Shown here piece by piece: positions 32,531-44,333 of a DNA stretch of 64,000 nt. The DNA lies in the NCBI GenBank assembly GCA_037903355.1, contig JBAJFE010000001.1, positions 496,001-560,000 on the forward strand, in the 5' to 3' direction. The translations under genes and the position numbers were made by a program. This DNA comes from Trichuris trichiura (Eukaryota > Nematoda > Enoplea > Trichinellida > Trichuridae). Under the pieces are notes generated by a model. That model was not told the DNA's origin. It did not search any database and saw only the letters and a list, made by a program, of their open reading frames with translations. Within the stretch, counting starts at the first letter, position 1; each line of letters opens with the position of its first letter.

Positions 32531-35500
32531 AATGGGATTATTTTTTGGTATTTCAAGCTCGATACAGCAGCGTGGCGTGGATGTGCACTCGATATTAAAA
32601 CTGTTCAAGCTTGCAAGCAGCAATTTATTGCTGAATAAACCTAGCCTGAAACGGGTCATGAAGACGCGCAAGTGTAACAGATTTGTCCAAAACCCTACCG
32701 AGGTTTCTAGATTTAAAGAAAGCCAATTGCAGCAGCTGCATCATTTCAAATCTGTGACCATTTCGGTCACATGCCCACATTTTACTGTACTAGATAACCT
32801 TGGATATCAAGGTGCCCAACGCTATCCCCGACTTCATGTGCACTGGTGACCTCGTTTGGACGTGAAAGGACGTGCAGATGTCGCTGACTTTCCGGTTTAA
32901 GATCAGATTGCCTGTACTTTGGCTCCAATAGGTTTGTAACTTTTTGGTTCAAGCATAGGCTGCCCTGTGGATATTAGGTCTCTTCTTTTCATTTTACCCT
33001 CGGTTACTTGCAGAGTAGTTGGCACTAATTGGCATCTTTTTCTTGGTTTATGCTTAAGTTGCTTAAAGTCAGTATGAGACACAGAAGGATGCCTTGACGA
33101 GCGCAACGGTCTGCGCGGGAGAGTTAGCAAATAAAGGACTTGCAAAACTTCATTGCTCTGGTAGCTAGAAAACACGCCGTTGATAGTTTGTCAAATGGGT
33201 CATTGTCGCTTTTTAAACTTTTGCTCAACACGAGCCCACAAATGCTAGCCAGACTCAGTGGATGAACCGACCGCTGGTTCGAGTAGTTAGCAAACTACGT
33301 AAACACGACACACTGACTTTTTTAAAAGTTTCACAAAGTAACTCGTCGAGTGAATTTGTCGTTTTAGTGAACTATGCTACTGCAAGAGATGTTGGAACGA
33401 AAGATTCCTGCATGTTACGGAGTGCCGGAGATAGGCAAGTTTCACAGGGTCCAGGTGTAGCAACCTACGCATCATGCTTGGTTGTACTGTTTGTCCACTT
33501 TGAAATAATTGTTAGTTTTGAACTAGTTTTACCTTCCAAGTCCAATTCTTTAGCTTTCATTGAGAATTTGTTGTTTTTAAACAATTAAGATTATAAGCTG
33601 CTAGTGCCTCTGTGTTTACGCGTTGCGTTTTGTCACGTGGGTACTTTGGCGCTAGGCGACAGTAACTTCGACCGTTTGGACGTTCGGTGCCATTTATCGT
33701 TTTATTGGTTTGCACCATGCTTTGGTTGCAGACGCAGCGAAGTATTCGAAGTGACCGCTTTTCGCATCTTTGCCATGCCGGCCTCGTGCCAGGGTTGTCC
33801 ATTTCGCTGTTCGAGGTTGCCTTCGTGCCAACTGGACGCGTTGCGCATTGGCCTCTTGTCCTCAGGAACCGGTCTTAACTGTAACAGGTCGCTTCGTGCT
33901 AAATGCCTTTGATCAGACGAGAAAGGTAGGTCCGCTTTGAGCGACGGACGTTGGAAGAACGGCAAGGTCAAGTCATGGGCAAAAGTGGGCGAGATGGCAC
34001 GTGCATGTTGACTTTTATCATTTCTGTCAATGCTGACATATACTGTTGACATCTTCGACTAGGTGAAACGAAAACAATCAATTAGATACTTTTAGTTGTT
34101 ACCTTCTTGTTCAAGCATTGTAGCCTCGAAGGCTATTCGAAAGATGCGATTTCTGTCCTCATTTTTACGTTGGCTCCTTCAAGTGCGAGACATGCGCTTT
34201 GTGCTGCAGATAGCAACTGGTGCTGGCTGGAAGCTGAATGTGAATGTCTCTGTAAACATTGCACCGATTTCTTTTCTGTTCGTCTAATCTAGCGCTGTTA
34301 ATTTGCCTGTGATTAGTCAAATCGCTATATTCTGCCAAGAGCATTTCTTGTGCGCTGTTGAAGTCTTGCTTGACAAATACTTTGGCGTTCCGGGTCATCG
34401 CGAGCTTACGCTGCATACTTCGAAAGCATTAACGCGGTTCATGGCCGCTTAGTGTTTCGACTAGGAAAGGATTTTGTTCACCGCGTGCTTTCGCTGTACT
34501 CTGACCATTCCTTCAAGCTTCGAAGGATTTGGCTTATCGCTTCCGTGCTTAGGTTGTGCTGGCACTGGGCTATTACGGCGCAGCAGGCCAATCATAAGTG
34601 ATTTGACAACAACAAGTAAGAATATGCAATTACATAACCTGGCGCATATTTTAATGAAATACGTTAACTAGGAATCAATGGACAAGTGTGACGAGGAGTT
34701 TCAAACCTTGTCATACGCAAATTCATTCGAACATATCGAAAACAGCTGTGCCAAGCCGAACTTCACCCAGCGACTTCTACCCAATGACCAGAGGGTCTGT
34801 TTTAGCCTATATTAAGACTGTGCTTTTATCGATTGTGTGAAAGTTTCCGTTTTAGATAGCGGAAATATCTAATGTTTCAAAAATGGTGACAAGGAAAGTG
34901 TTGGCCTCACCAGAGCATGCTTATACAAACAGATCATACACAATGTCGCCGTCTGGTTCGTTATATCCTTTGGGTGAGTTCTACCGATTTCTTGGCCTTT
35001 CTTTCCTTTTTTTGGCTTACTGAGGTGCCAACATTAGCAATCATGACCTGGACAGACATGCTTAAGTTCAGGGTGCAAAACACGTTGTCAGGATGCAATG
35101 TTGCATGTGCTTATATTACATTTCTTAGATTAGAAAGTTGATCGTCTCTTTCACTACGCATGCAGTGTATCATTCTCGCATCAACATGAGAGTATGTAAA
35201 GAGCTCACCACTTTGTCTTCATAGACGTTTGACAAGCTTGTAAAATGATCAAGAAAGCTCAGGAACTTTTATCGCGTTGTTGAAATAATCATGGGAGCTG
35301 CAAAGTCGAAACTGAATTTCTTATTAACAAGTGAAGACTTTGAAAACGTAGTCTATCAAGTATAAATACGTTGAAACTTTATTCAAAGCGTTCAGTTATT
35401 GGGCATCCGTTTTATAACAAGCAATATTACTTTGTCGAACTCCTTCACTGACATGTTTAGGCATGCTGTGGGCAATTGTTCCAGCTGTAAGCCATCTTTC

Positions 35501-37195
35501 TAAAACTATTCCATTTCATTGATTTAACAAGAAAAGTAGCATTTGACAGCTGCACTGCTGCATTTAATTTAAGCTTACCATTCATTTCAGTGCAGATAGC
35601 TGTAGCAGTTTGGTTATTAAGTGCTAATTGTCACATGCGAAAAGACCGTCTTTTTAGTGCATTTTTTCTTTGGATGCGGACGCTTATTCTTTTAAAGCAA
35701 AAAATTAAGCGGTGTTTGAAACTTTTCTGCCGCCATGCACGCGGTAAACCGTAAGAACAGGTACTCTGTGAGTAAATGCGATGGCAGTGTTGACCCTGAT
35801 AACTGCTCATAGCTGCAATTCTTCTTGGAAACCTCGATTGTGATTTATAAATGCTTGCTTATGCCGCAAGGTGAATCATTCTTGTGTGAAAAATTCACTA
35901 ACTCCGAACATTATTGTCTGTGAATTATAAACTTTGCGCTGTTGAGATTACTGATGGTTCATTGATTCATCGCAGTTTTGGACTTAAAGGTTATTGGGTT
36001 TCCAGCGTAACATGAAGTTAGGGCAGCCTTCTGTCTAAACGTAGAACTTTCTTTTGCTTGCTTGAAGTAAGTTTAATTCAGTCACCATAATTGTCTAACA
36101 TTTTTAACGTCAGTCATTCATAAGAGTCTATTTGTGATCGAAATAATCACTGATTTCTGTTGCTAAGATTGCCACAAGTTGCAGAGTTGTGTATTTCATG
36201 TTTCAGTTCTTCAGGGCTGGTTGAGCGATAACTTTAATTGAGAAGGTTCACTTGAGCCTTAAGGTTTGTCGGGATCAGCATTCACACGTCCACAACCTAA
36301 AGAAGTTTGATAGTTCCTAGGACGCTGTTTGTAAAACGAACAGGAGGTTATACTTTAGATCTGTTAATGAAATAACATTCGTAAAGACAGATGGCATAGT
36401 AAATGCTCATCCTATATTAGAATAAAAATGGTGTATGTATACGGCATGGTTTTATTTACTATAATCCAAAAAATGGCTTGCTCGGCATAATTCTGAAGTG
36501 GAGCATTCTTGATGACGATGTGCTAGGATGAGCACTCAGAGATAGGGTTGGGGCGAAGGAGGAGAAGGAGAATAGAATCACCTGTTAACATCTCATTGTC
36601 ATTGAATACCATCTCATCGCTGTGCCGGGTAGGTGAACGCTAATTTTATGTCTGCCTCGTTATCCAAAGTCGATGTTCGTTATCTGCTATGGTTGTTGCA
36701 GTAGGATTGAGAAAGCGCGTGCTGCATGACTGCTTAGCAGCGTGCTTCTTTCTTTTATACGTTCCTTTGGGATCACGCAGGCCATTCTTTAAAGTAGCTC
36801 TAAACTTGCATGCTCATCCAAAGCTAAGCCCATGTTTTCCTCCAGACTTTGTAGCACTGTCTGTCACAGAGAACGTATCAAAAAATTTTTGGACAATTTT
36901 TGTATCTTATTTTTGTTACAAGTACATAAGCTGTTTTGTCAGTTCTTGTCATAAGATTTTTCAAGCCGCTTCAAAATCATGATCCTCAAAGCTGTATACT
37001 ATAGTTGCTGTTAATGTATGCATTGTTGGTGGTTCCACACCTTTAAAAATTACTTACTCACTACTTAAGGAAACGCATTCTTTCAAGCACCATTTCTCAT
37101 TGTAAGCGTTGGCGTATTGAGAGAACCTTTCATTTTAACTACTCCCAGGTTTATTTACTGTTTAATAATGCGGATTAATAGTCTCCGTTTGGATT
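32531..37195. other. 4.7 kb without recognised genes
   Basis: ORFs up to 116 codons occur on both strands, none with motifs or splice-consistent partners. The plus strand is T- and G-rich, as in introns or unconstrained DNA. There is no RNA gene that I can identify and no clear repeat boundary. Confidence 0.4.
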
Positions 37196-37395
37196 GTTTG
37201 TACGGAGCTTGTCCCGTTGAAAAATACAAAAAATTTTTAACGGTACGCCATAGCTTTCCGGTCGCGCGTGACCCGTTTTCAGCGGTACTAAAAATTGAAT
37301 TTTTGCCACCACTGAGGAGGGGTCCGAACGACCCGAAAGCTACGGCCTGCCATTGAAATTATTTGTATTTTTCAACGGGACAAGCTCCGTACAAG
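37196..37395. repeat. Inverted-end element with a hammerhead-like core on each strand
   Basis: The left end GTACGGAGCTTGTCCCGTTG is mirrored by CAACGGGACAAGCTCCGTAC on the right. The same ..GGGACAAGC..TCCGTA sequence marks the end of the Penelope elements at 54290 and 59590. Two hammerhead-like cores face in opposite directions inside it. A 200-bp non-coding element. Confidence 0.75.
37308..37345 (+). ncRNA. Hammerhead-ribozyme-like motif
   Basis: CTGAGGA (37312-37318), helix II GGGTC/GACCC (37320-37324 and 37330-37334), GAA (37335-37337), palindromic AGCT, and A at the cleavage position. Helix I is weak (ACCA against CGG). The antisense partner copy at about 37245-37290 has lost the conserved G (CTGAAAA). 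Confidence 0.4.
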
Positions 37396-39065
37396 CAATT
37401 CAAACACGGAAACCTGTAGTCTCGTACCAAAAAGTTATGTTTTTAATAGTCACCGTTGGTATGAACTCATTTACAGCGGAGCGGACAACATTATCCATGC
37501 GGGCAGCCGTCTGCCTGCAAAACGTCTTTGTAGGGCTACGAAGTGCTAAGTGATTAAGAAAAAGAAGGAAGCGCCTACGGTACACGTTGGAACTTCCACG
37601 GGCCCCAATAATGTATGGTAGGATGCTCCCTCTCTTTTGAGTTAAATGACCTTAAGGATGAATGAATTTGTAAAAGGTCAGTATGTTTTCATTTTTCTCG
37701 AAGTAACGAAATTCTCTGTTGCAGAAACTTTTACTACCCAGAGCTTTCAGAACTAGTATGCACCGTCATCAGTGCTCAAATGATTGAGACTAAGAGGAAA
37801 GTCGGTTATTATAGGCAGAAAAGTATGGGTTAATCGGTCGTTGTTGTTGTTGTTGTTGTCATTGTGTGTAACCGATTTCGCATGATTAGGCTAGTCCAAG
37901 TGTCGCTGAACTCTGTTCATTTGTTTCTGTTTATCACCAAGTTGCGCTTTATGTAAAAGGTTTTCTTAATTTTCCGTAGTTGGAAGTGTGGTTCGTTGGT
38001 GATAATGTTTGGATACAGTTTTCAGTCGCAACGGGACGCGTGCCCCATTATTGCGGACGCCTTGATTGCTTCAAATTAAATTATATGCTACTAGCTCATC
38101 AGTTAGTTTCTTTAAGTTCCTCATTCTGGGATACAGTTAAACAGTAAACTTTCAGTGCACTAAGATTTTGTGCAGACAGGCGGCTGCGCCTGGTAAGTGT
38201 GCTCCGCTTTGTTCCAAGTGAGTTTCCTACCAACGACGGATATTAATCCGTATCATTTAAACGGTAAGCAATGAAAAAACCCCGTTGCAAAGTGCTAAGT
38301 AATTGCCAGATTTATATTGTATTTTTCAAGTTCTATCGCATGGATGCCTTAAGTCGTCAATGGCGGTTGCGACGGAAAACAACATTTTTTTTGTTCTATT
38401 GCGAGTGTCGTTGAGAGAGACTGCTGCCTTATCATTTTTCCTTCAGCTGGTTGCGCTTTTACACGACGACGCGTTGCGATGCGGGGAGGCTCTCGAGTAC
38501 AAAAACTCTGCAAAGCATAGGTTAAACGCTATTCTTGCTTTGGCCTGTCTTCACAAGTCGACCCGTTCCATTCTACATATAACATGAATCGTCCTCTCGT
38601 TCGAGCTGTTCGTGGTGTGCGAACTATTCTCATGAATTATTCAGCAATTCTCTTATCTAAAAAGGTCTCCCGCCGTATCGCGCGGAAGTTATCTTAAAAT
38701 AATCTTTATTTTTCTTGATAGCGAATTCAAGGAGAAGGGCTAATACTGGCAATTCATAGGTGCTAACAAGAGTCTTTCCATACATTAATACGTATCTGTG
38801 TTTGTTCGCATCTTGTTCTAACTGTTCTCTTTTTTCAAGAAGAAAAACTATCACCTCCTTATAAGGTTGCAGATGTTCAATTGTTTTGTTTGATCATCAG
38901 TTATCATCTTTAGTCTTTTATTGTCCCTGCTTTGTAGACGAGACTTTCCCACAGGCAGAAATAAGCAAGTAAAAGCAAAACATGTCCAGTTCGATCGTGG
39001 AAATGTCTTTGAGGATACTGCCGCAGATAAAGCCAGTTGCGGGAATCAACCTTAAATAAGGAGAA
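37396..39065. other. No gene recognised
   Basis: A short GTT repeat lies near 37841-37858. ORFs at 38303 (94 codons) and 38657 (minus, 65 codons) have no motifs or splice partners. Confidence 0.4.
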
Positions 39066-39765
39066 CTTGTTTGCTTAATGAAGAAGTTTATTACGGATAA
39101 TTCCCGTTTGTTCTGTATATGTAGAAGAACTCCGGAGCTTTCAGATTATTCGAGACCCGTCATCAACGGTCTTAGGTTGTTGATATGATTCATGGCAGCG
39201 AGTGCCCTAATGTTTCTGAGGATTTTAAAGCGGGCATTTTTAAAGTTTTCTGTTCGTAGGTTCTGGCATCTGAGTCTGTCAGCGTACTTCTATTTCTTGT
39301 TCCGTATGTCTTGTAGATTGTGTCTTGGCTGGGTAGTTTCGAACATTTTTTTTGTTGTTGGTTCACTGTTTTTTCATTTTGCATTCATTTTTCTTTCTTT
39401 CTTTCTTCTTTTTCTTTTTCTTTTCCTTTTTCGTTCCATATATATTGCAGTCCTATCCATTTCTACTTGTTCTAATTAGTTGTTTTTTCTTTTTTCTTTC
39501 CGGGCTATTGTATTTCATCTGGTGAGAGAGCAACATACGGAACAAGAAATAGAAGTACGCTGACAGACTCAGATGCCAGAACCTACGAACAGAAAACTTT
39601 AAAAATGCCCGCTTTAAAATCCTCAGAAACATTAGGGCACTCGCTGCCATGAATCATATCAACAACCTAAGACCGCTGATGACGGGTCTCGAATAATCTG
39701 AAAGCTCCGGAGTTCTTCTACATATACAGAACAGACGGGAATTATCCGTAATAAACTTCTTCATT
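39066..39765. repeat. Fold-back element with about 240-bp arms
   Basis: 39070-39311 and 39533-39765 are inverted copies, so both strands encode the same 40-residue string (starting MAASALMFLRIL). The arms are separated by about 220 bp that include a pyrimidine-rich tract. The outer ends carry TTTATTACGGATAATTCCCG and a hammerhead-like core. ORFs here are by-products of the palindrome. Confidence 0.85.
39673..39710 (+). ncRNA. Hammerhead-ribozyme-like motif, helix II decayed
   Basis: Helix I CCG/CGG, CTGATGA (39676-39682), GAA (39700-39702), palindromic AGCT, and C at the cleavage position are all present. Helix II begins GGGTC, but its partner reads ATCT, so pairing is poor. A mirror copy lies on the other strand near 39135-39175. 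Confidence 0.4.
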
Positions 39766-39955
39766 ATGAAAACATTTGTTCCCGTACCAAGAAACCCCGT
39801 TTTCAACTTGTTTGCTGAGAAAAAGATTTCTGAGTTCCGAGATTTTGTTCATGCGTGCATCTTAGAGCAAATGAACATGCTGTATTAAGTTTTGTGATTC
39901 CCTCAAATCGAAAATGTGGTTTCTTGGTACGGGAGCGTATGTTTTCATAATGTAA

Positions 39956-40152
39956 AAGTTTTATTACGGAAGTATTCCCGTTTAATGTTCTAAATAACTC
40001 CGGAGCTTTCGGGTCGACCGAGACCCGTCTTCAGCGGTTGTGAATTACGGATGTCATCCGTAATTCACAACCGCTGAAGACGGGTCTCGGTCGACCCGAA
40101 AGCTCCGGAGTTATTTAGCACATTAAACGGGAATACTTCCGTAATAAAACTT
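39956..40152. repeat. 197-bp almost perfect palindrome
   Basis: It starts AAGTTTTATTACGGAAGTATT and ends with the complement, centred on ATGTCAT at about 40054. Arms of about 95 bp differ at very few bases. Each arm carries an intact hammerhead-like core. No coding content. Confidence 0.9.
40071..40108 (+). ncRNA. Hammerhead-ribozyme-like motif, complete
   Basis: Helix I CCG (40071-40073) with CGG (40106-40108); core CTGAAGA (40074-40080); one unpaired C; helix II GGGTC/GACCC; GAA; palindromic helix III AGCT (40101-40104); C at the cleavage position. A mirror copy is on the minus strand at about 40001-40036. A two-base-pair palindromic helix III is a known feature of the small hammerheads in Penelope-like elements. 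Confidence 0.6.
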
Positions 40153-40197
40153 CCCTCAAATTGTATGAATCATTGCAATAGACGTACAGTTGGAAAT

Positions 40198-40445
40198 TTA
40201 ACAGAATCGTCTCCATAGTTTCAGAATTTTTTTCGGCGGCGCCATTCCATTTGTTGAGATTCTTAACATTATTCCTGGCTGTGCTGCTATAATTTCTTGG
40301 TCATCTCCGTTGCACTTCTTGTAGGAAGCTTCGTTCTGTTTGTAGCACATTACTTTGCGATAGTGGCCCATTGCGTCCATTTTATTTTCTGAAGTAAATT
40401 TTTGCAATGCTTCGCCATAATAATTAGGGCCAGCCACGCTGTAGT
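40198..40445 (-). CDS. Possible terminal exon of an unidentified gene
   Basis: The minus strand has an acceptor-like TGGTACTACAG followed by an 80-codon open frame to TAA (GPNYYGEALQKFTSENK near its start, IMLRISTNGMAPPKK near its end). It is rich in charged residues and codon-like in composition. No upstream exon was found and no family is recognised. It may be a chance frame or part of an unknown element. Confidence 0.2.
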
Positions 40446-41344
40446 ACCAAACTGAGAACAGCGCCAGTTTAAATTATTTTAGTAATGTCTTGTCGCATCA
40501 CTCAAAAAAGTTTTTGCCGCGCTAGTGCAATTTTTTGAGAATGTTTTCATTGACAGATTGCATAAATGATGATATTATGGATACGGCATAGTCACATTGT
40601 TTGTTTTAAGAAAGAACCCCAATAAACAAAACTTGAAAACATTGAGCTTTTGAAACTTTGGTATGGGATAGAAAAATTTCAAGAAGCTCAACGTTTTGTT
40701 AAAGCGATACAAAAGTCACAATCAGCAAACAGAAAGTTGTAAAGACGTAAACGTCAGATGCTGACCCAAAGACAGCAAAGTCTGAATTGCTTTACTAAAA
40801 CTGTCGGCGCTGGCGCATAATAACCATTCCGTTTTTGGAAATATTTTTGCACCTTGCGCTCATGTTAGTTTACTTTCCAAATGTTCGTGGAGACAGAATT
40901 CAGTTAATACACAAGGGGAATTGTATTTTTAAACAAGCGATTTCCGTTAAGCCAATCTCTGGCCAGTAATCTACTTGCGGTATATTTTTATGCTCGTCTC
41001 GCATCCTAGATTTTTCACTGGGGCCTTGCTTGTCCACTCTGGAGTTGTGACAGGAAAAATGCTGAAAGCTCTGTGTTTATCGTTTTCTTTCTTTTGCTTG
41101 TATTTAAATAGCAGCACTATTCCATGCTACGATGAATGCATTCGTAACCCTTAGAAATTATTCGGTCTCCATCAATTAACGAAACAACTTTAAAATCTTT
41201 TAACTCTTGCATCACAGTATTAATTGCTATGACAGCCTCTACGGTAATGGTTTTTAAGTACGGTAATGCCTTCTGTAGGAATGTTTGCTTTCAACCACAT
41301 CGTTGCAGCTGGCAGTATTCTGGTGATGCAGTATCTTTTTTCAT
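40446..41344. other. No gene recognised
   Basis: AT-rich sequence with no motif-bearing frame or clear repeat boundary. Confidence 0.4.
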
Positions 41345-41690
41345 GGTTAATCTTCGGTTCACAGGTTTGGCCTGTTTGATGTGTCTGTAAGTAAACTTCA
41401 AAATGCCTTACCAGCGAATGGATGAGCAGACTGGTAGAAAAAATACAGAACAATTGTATACCGTACGTTTCGGAACTGCCCTTGTTCCGTTGTCAGCAGT
41501 GTAAGGGAGTATGATTTTGGGAGACACTGGGCTTCGTTACACTGCTGACGACGAAACAAGAGCAGTTCCGAGACGTACAGTATACAAGTGTTCTCAAAAA
41601 GAAAAAGAAAACAAGCGTTCTCTATTTTTTTCTAACAGTCTGCTCATCCGTTCGTTGGTAGGGCACTTTTAAGTTTGCTTACATACAGTT
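41345..41690. repeat. Inverted-repeat element with two hammerhead-like cores
   Basis: The left arm (GGTTCACAGGTTTGGCCTG, AATGCCTTACCAGCGAATGG, TGTATACCGTACGTTTCGG) is mirrored on the right (CCGAGACGTACAGTATAC, CTCATCCGTTCGTTGGTAGG). The same family occurs at 60158-60395 and in part at 51238-51420 and 10375-10420. Confidence 0.8.
41541..41581 (+). ncRNA. Hammerhead-ribozyme-like motif of a second family
   Basis: Helix I ACTG/CAGT; CTGACGA (41545-41551); helix II GAAAC/GTTCC with one mismatch; GAG in place of GAA; palindromic helix III ACGT; A at the cleavage position. On the opposite strand at 41462-41505 the partner copy has GAA and a perfect GGAAC/GTTCC helix but CTGACAA in the core. Each copy therefore carries a different single defect. 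Confidence 0.45.
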
Positions 41691-42239
41691 TCTACGCCGG
41701 TGAAGTAGCCGCATAATAAAGTCGTTGATGCAGTAGAAGCGCTTAAAGTTGGTAAACAATTGTTTATAAATTTAACGACTGAGGGCTATTTCCACGTTGT
41801 TCTTGTTAGTCTTGCAGAGTTTTCTAGGTAACTTAGCTGCAATAGCTGCGCAAAATTATCCTTTTCAGCAGAATGCGTCTCTTTTTTATTTTGCACTAAA
41901 AATCAATATTTTTAGTGCAAGGCAATATTTATAGGTTTAATTCGCTTGTCGAACGGTCCTGTGCCCATAGGGTCAGTTGCTGAACGTTCATTTGCCTGAG
42001 CGGTTACTTGGCCAAATTATTAAGCATGCAATAACTTCCGTTTAACGAAATTTGAAAACATGATGCGCTAGCATTATCATGGTAAGACTATTTGTTACGA
42101 GAATACGAAAATGTAGCCTGTGCACGCAAGAGTAACACTTTTAACTTGTGTAGAACAAAGTATGTTATAAGCGTACTTATGTAGGCAGTTGCGCCCAGGC
42201 CGTCCGTAATTGCAGGACGACTTACATGACCGTTGATCA
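41691..42239. other. No gene recognised
   Basis: A short palindrome around TTTAGTGC...GCACTAAA lies near 41890-41920. Otherwise nothing that I can assign. Confidence 0.4.
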
Positions 42240-43650
42240 TTTCCACAAGTTTTTCTTCCCTGCGAACAGGACCCCGTCTTCTTTTAGTCGTTTTCTGTCC
42301 TCGTCGGATTCGTTCACATTGGTTTTCAACGTTCCGCTGCTCATTTCGAATTTCGTTTATAATTCAGTGCACGCCGGCATGTGCTCAGCCGACTAAATTT
42401 TCCCACCTCCTGTGCCATACCTCCACATTGTTTTGGGTACGCAGCAATCTGTTCAGGACGCAGCGGTACATAGACTATAAATCTGGCGGAAACATCTGTG
42501 GCGACCGTACGCATGTACCATTACGCAGCCTTCTCCTTACCTTATCCCTTACGAAAGTTGCATCGAACCATTCTGACAGTTCAGCGGTTTCAATTGATAT
42601 GCTCTCCTTTATTTCGTAATAAGCTTCTGGAATTTTCTCTGGCCGAAGGAAACGCAAAGCGAACAAACAAGTACTTAATTTTTGACATCAAGCTTGCGTC
42701 CGTGTTGTATCGTACAGATAATCTATTCGACTGAACTTTCCGCCAAATACACTGCAAAAAACGGAAGTAACAAACTGAGTTTTCAACGCCTTCAAAAGTG
42801 TTTTTACAAGCGTTGATGACGGCCAGCTCCAAGTCTGTCATTATGATTGACGGCGGCAGTTGGAACCTATTTTCTGCTGCAGAATTAAAGAGATCTTCAA
42901 ACAGTCGCTTGTGAAGTGCCTCTCGTTTTCCAGTCATAATTGCGTAAACGGGAGGAAACCTCCTCTGCTTGTCCTGACCGACAGGAGTATGGATCGTGTA
43001 CAGCTGGTGAAGGATAGTCGGTACTGTCTTGAAAGTGCCGTCCATTACCCAATAGGGGACATTTGCAGACTTCTGAAGATTGTCTGCAGTTGCAAAAAGA
43101 AGTAGTCTTCCTTCGGGAATGCTTGTATCTTTAATCATGAATGACCGTCCATGCAATGTGCTTCGCAACTGCGCAGGAACGTCAACGTCTGCCAGCGTTG
43201 TTGGTTCCGGTGGTCGTTGAGCTCGTCGAACTCTTTTCACTATTTGCCGCAATGCATCCGACGATGGTAAAGACGCGGCCACATCCAATGAACAAGAAGT
43301 TGTGCATGACTGAATTATCTGGCAAGGGAAATCCCTGCCACTTCGCGCCAAATCTTAATTTTTTTAATAATTTTCAAGACACCTGCCCCATTTGGATTTG
43401 GCATGTGGTTGTGGTCCGCAAATGTAACAAGTAGGTGCTGCCCATCTGAAAGCCTCCTACTAACTGCCCGACCACGACAGTACAATGTTTTTCTGCTCTC
43501 GCATGACCAGTAGTGACGTTCTCCTGAGCATCTATCCTTCACGAACAAGTATCTTCGCGCACTTAGCTTATCACCACCTCTCGCAGAACGAACTGTCTCA
43601 CAGATTTCTTCCATACTCTCATAAAAAAAACAGCAATGAACTCCTATCAA
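42240..43650 (-). pseudogene. FLYWCH plus MULE transposase relic
   Basis: From 43650 leftward: a FLYWCH-type zinc finger (RRYLFVKDRC..., RHYWSCESRK, LVTFADHNHMPNP). After a frame change near 43330 comes a MULE transposase domain (VPYWVMDGTFKTVPTILHQL, PPVYAIMTGKREAL, IIMTDLELAVINACKNTFE). A further frame change near 42650 leads to a conserved tail (KIPEAYYEIKE, ELSEWFDATFVRDKVR, TQNNVEVWHRRWENLVG). The Asp-containing MDGTFK and TDLE boxes are recognisable, but at least two shifts and several stops disable it. Such FLYWCH-MULE proteins are common in nematode genomes, some domesticated; this copy looks dead. Confidence 0.88.
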
Positions 43651-43793
43651 TCAGCTATAGCAGCAAATGGTTACCCTCAGCAAGCCATACAAATGCATAA
43701 GCACGTTCTGATTCTAAACGATCATTTGAGGCAAATAGCCATCCACTAAATGAATTTCCGGCAAATGACTATTCAGATAAAAGAACGGTTTCA

Positions 43794-43837
<44 letters not shown>

Positions 43838-44333
43838 TGAAACCTCCCTAATCCGAACCTTTCTAATCCGAATCCCTCTCTAATCCGAATTCCTGGAAGT
43901 ATATATATAAAGTATATATATATATATATATATATATATACTGAGACTGCGCTTGTCCATTGGGGCCAGCCATCAGAGTCCAGGCCGTTAGATACAAGAA
44001 AGGATGAACGTAAGATGCTCTATCTTTAGACGCCTGGGAAACGCCTTTAATGAGCTAAGCCACGGGTGGGGAACCTTTTTTTTGCCGCTGTCCGTTCAGA
44101 CGTTTATATGACCATTCGCGGGCCGTACAGAATACTCAACCGGAAAACATAGCCTGCTTTGTTTGCACGTATGCTCATTTAAATTGCCCCTCGAACACAT
44201 GAAAATACTGTGAAAAACTTGAGAAAAACCCCTCGAACAAAGCGATTAGGCGAAATAAGAACAATACTTCTCGTCAGTCTGCGGCCACGCTACCGATGCG
44301 CACATTAGTGCCGCCTACTGCTTGCCTCTAAAG
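43651..44333. other. Microsatellite and hAT-end debris
   Basis: Besides the TA repeats (below), GGGTGGGGAACCTTTTTTTTGCC at about 44064-44086 looks like a hAT terminus. No gene. Confidence 0.4.
43791..43945. repeat. TA microsatellites flanking pogo-type ends
   Basis: GGTTTCACTG, then a long (TA)n run, then CAGTGAAACCTCCCTAATCC: two inverted transposon ends face each other across the TA repeat. After CTAATCCGAA repeats, a second (TA)n run follows at 43917-43940. CAGTGAAACC starts and TA targets suggest pogo or Tc1-like elements inserted into a TA array. Confidence 0.65.

Noticed and set aside
33604..33912. 102-codon Cys-rich ORF
   Set aside because: Overlaps equally long frames on both strands and lacks a signal peptide or a regular cysteine pattern.
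43798..43835. TA tract considered as a replication or centromere-like element
   Set aside because: It is a simple microsatellite next to transposon ends, with nothing else to support that.
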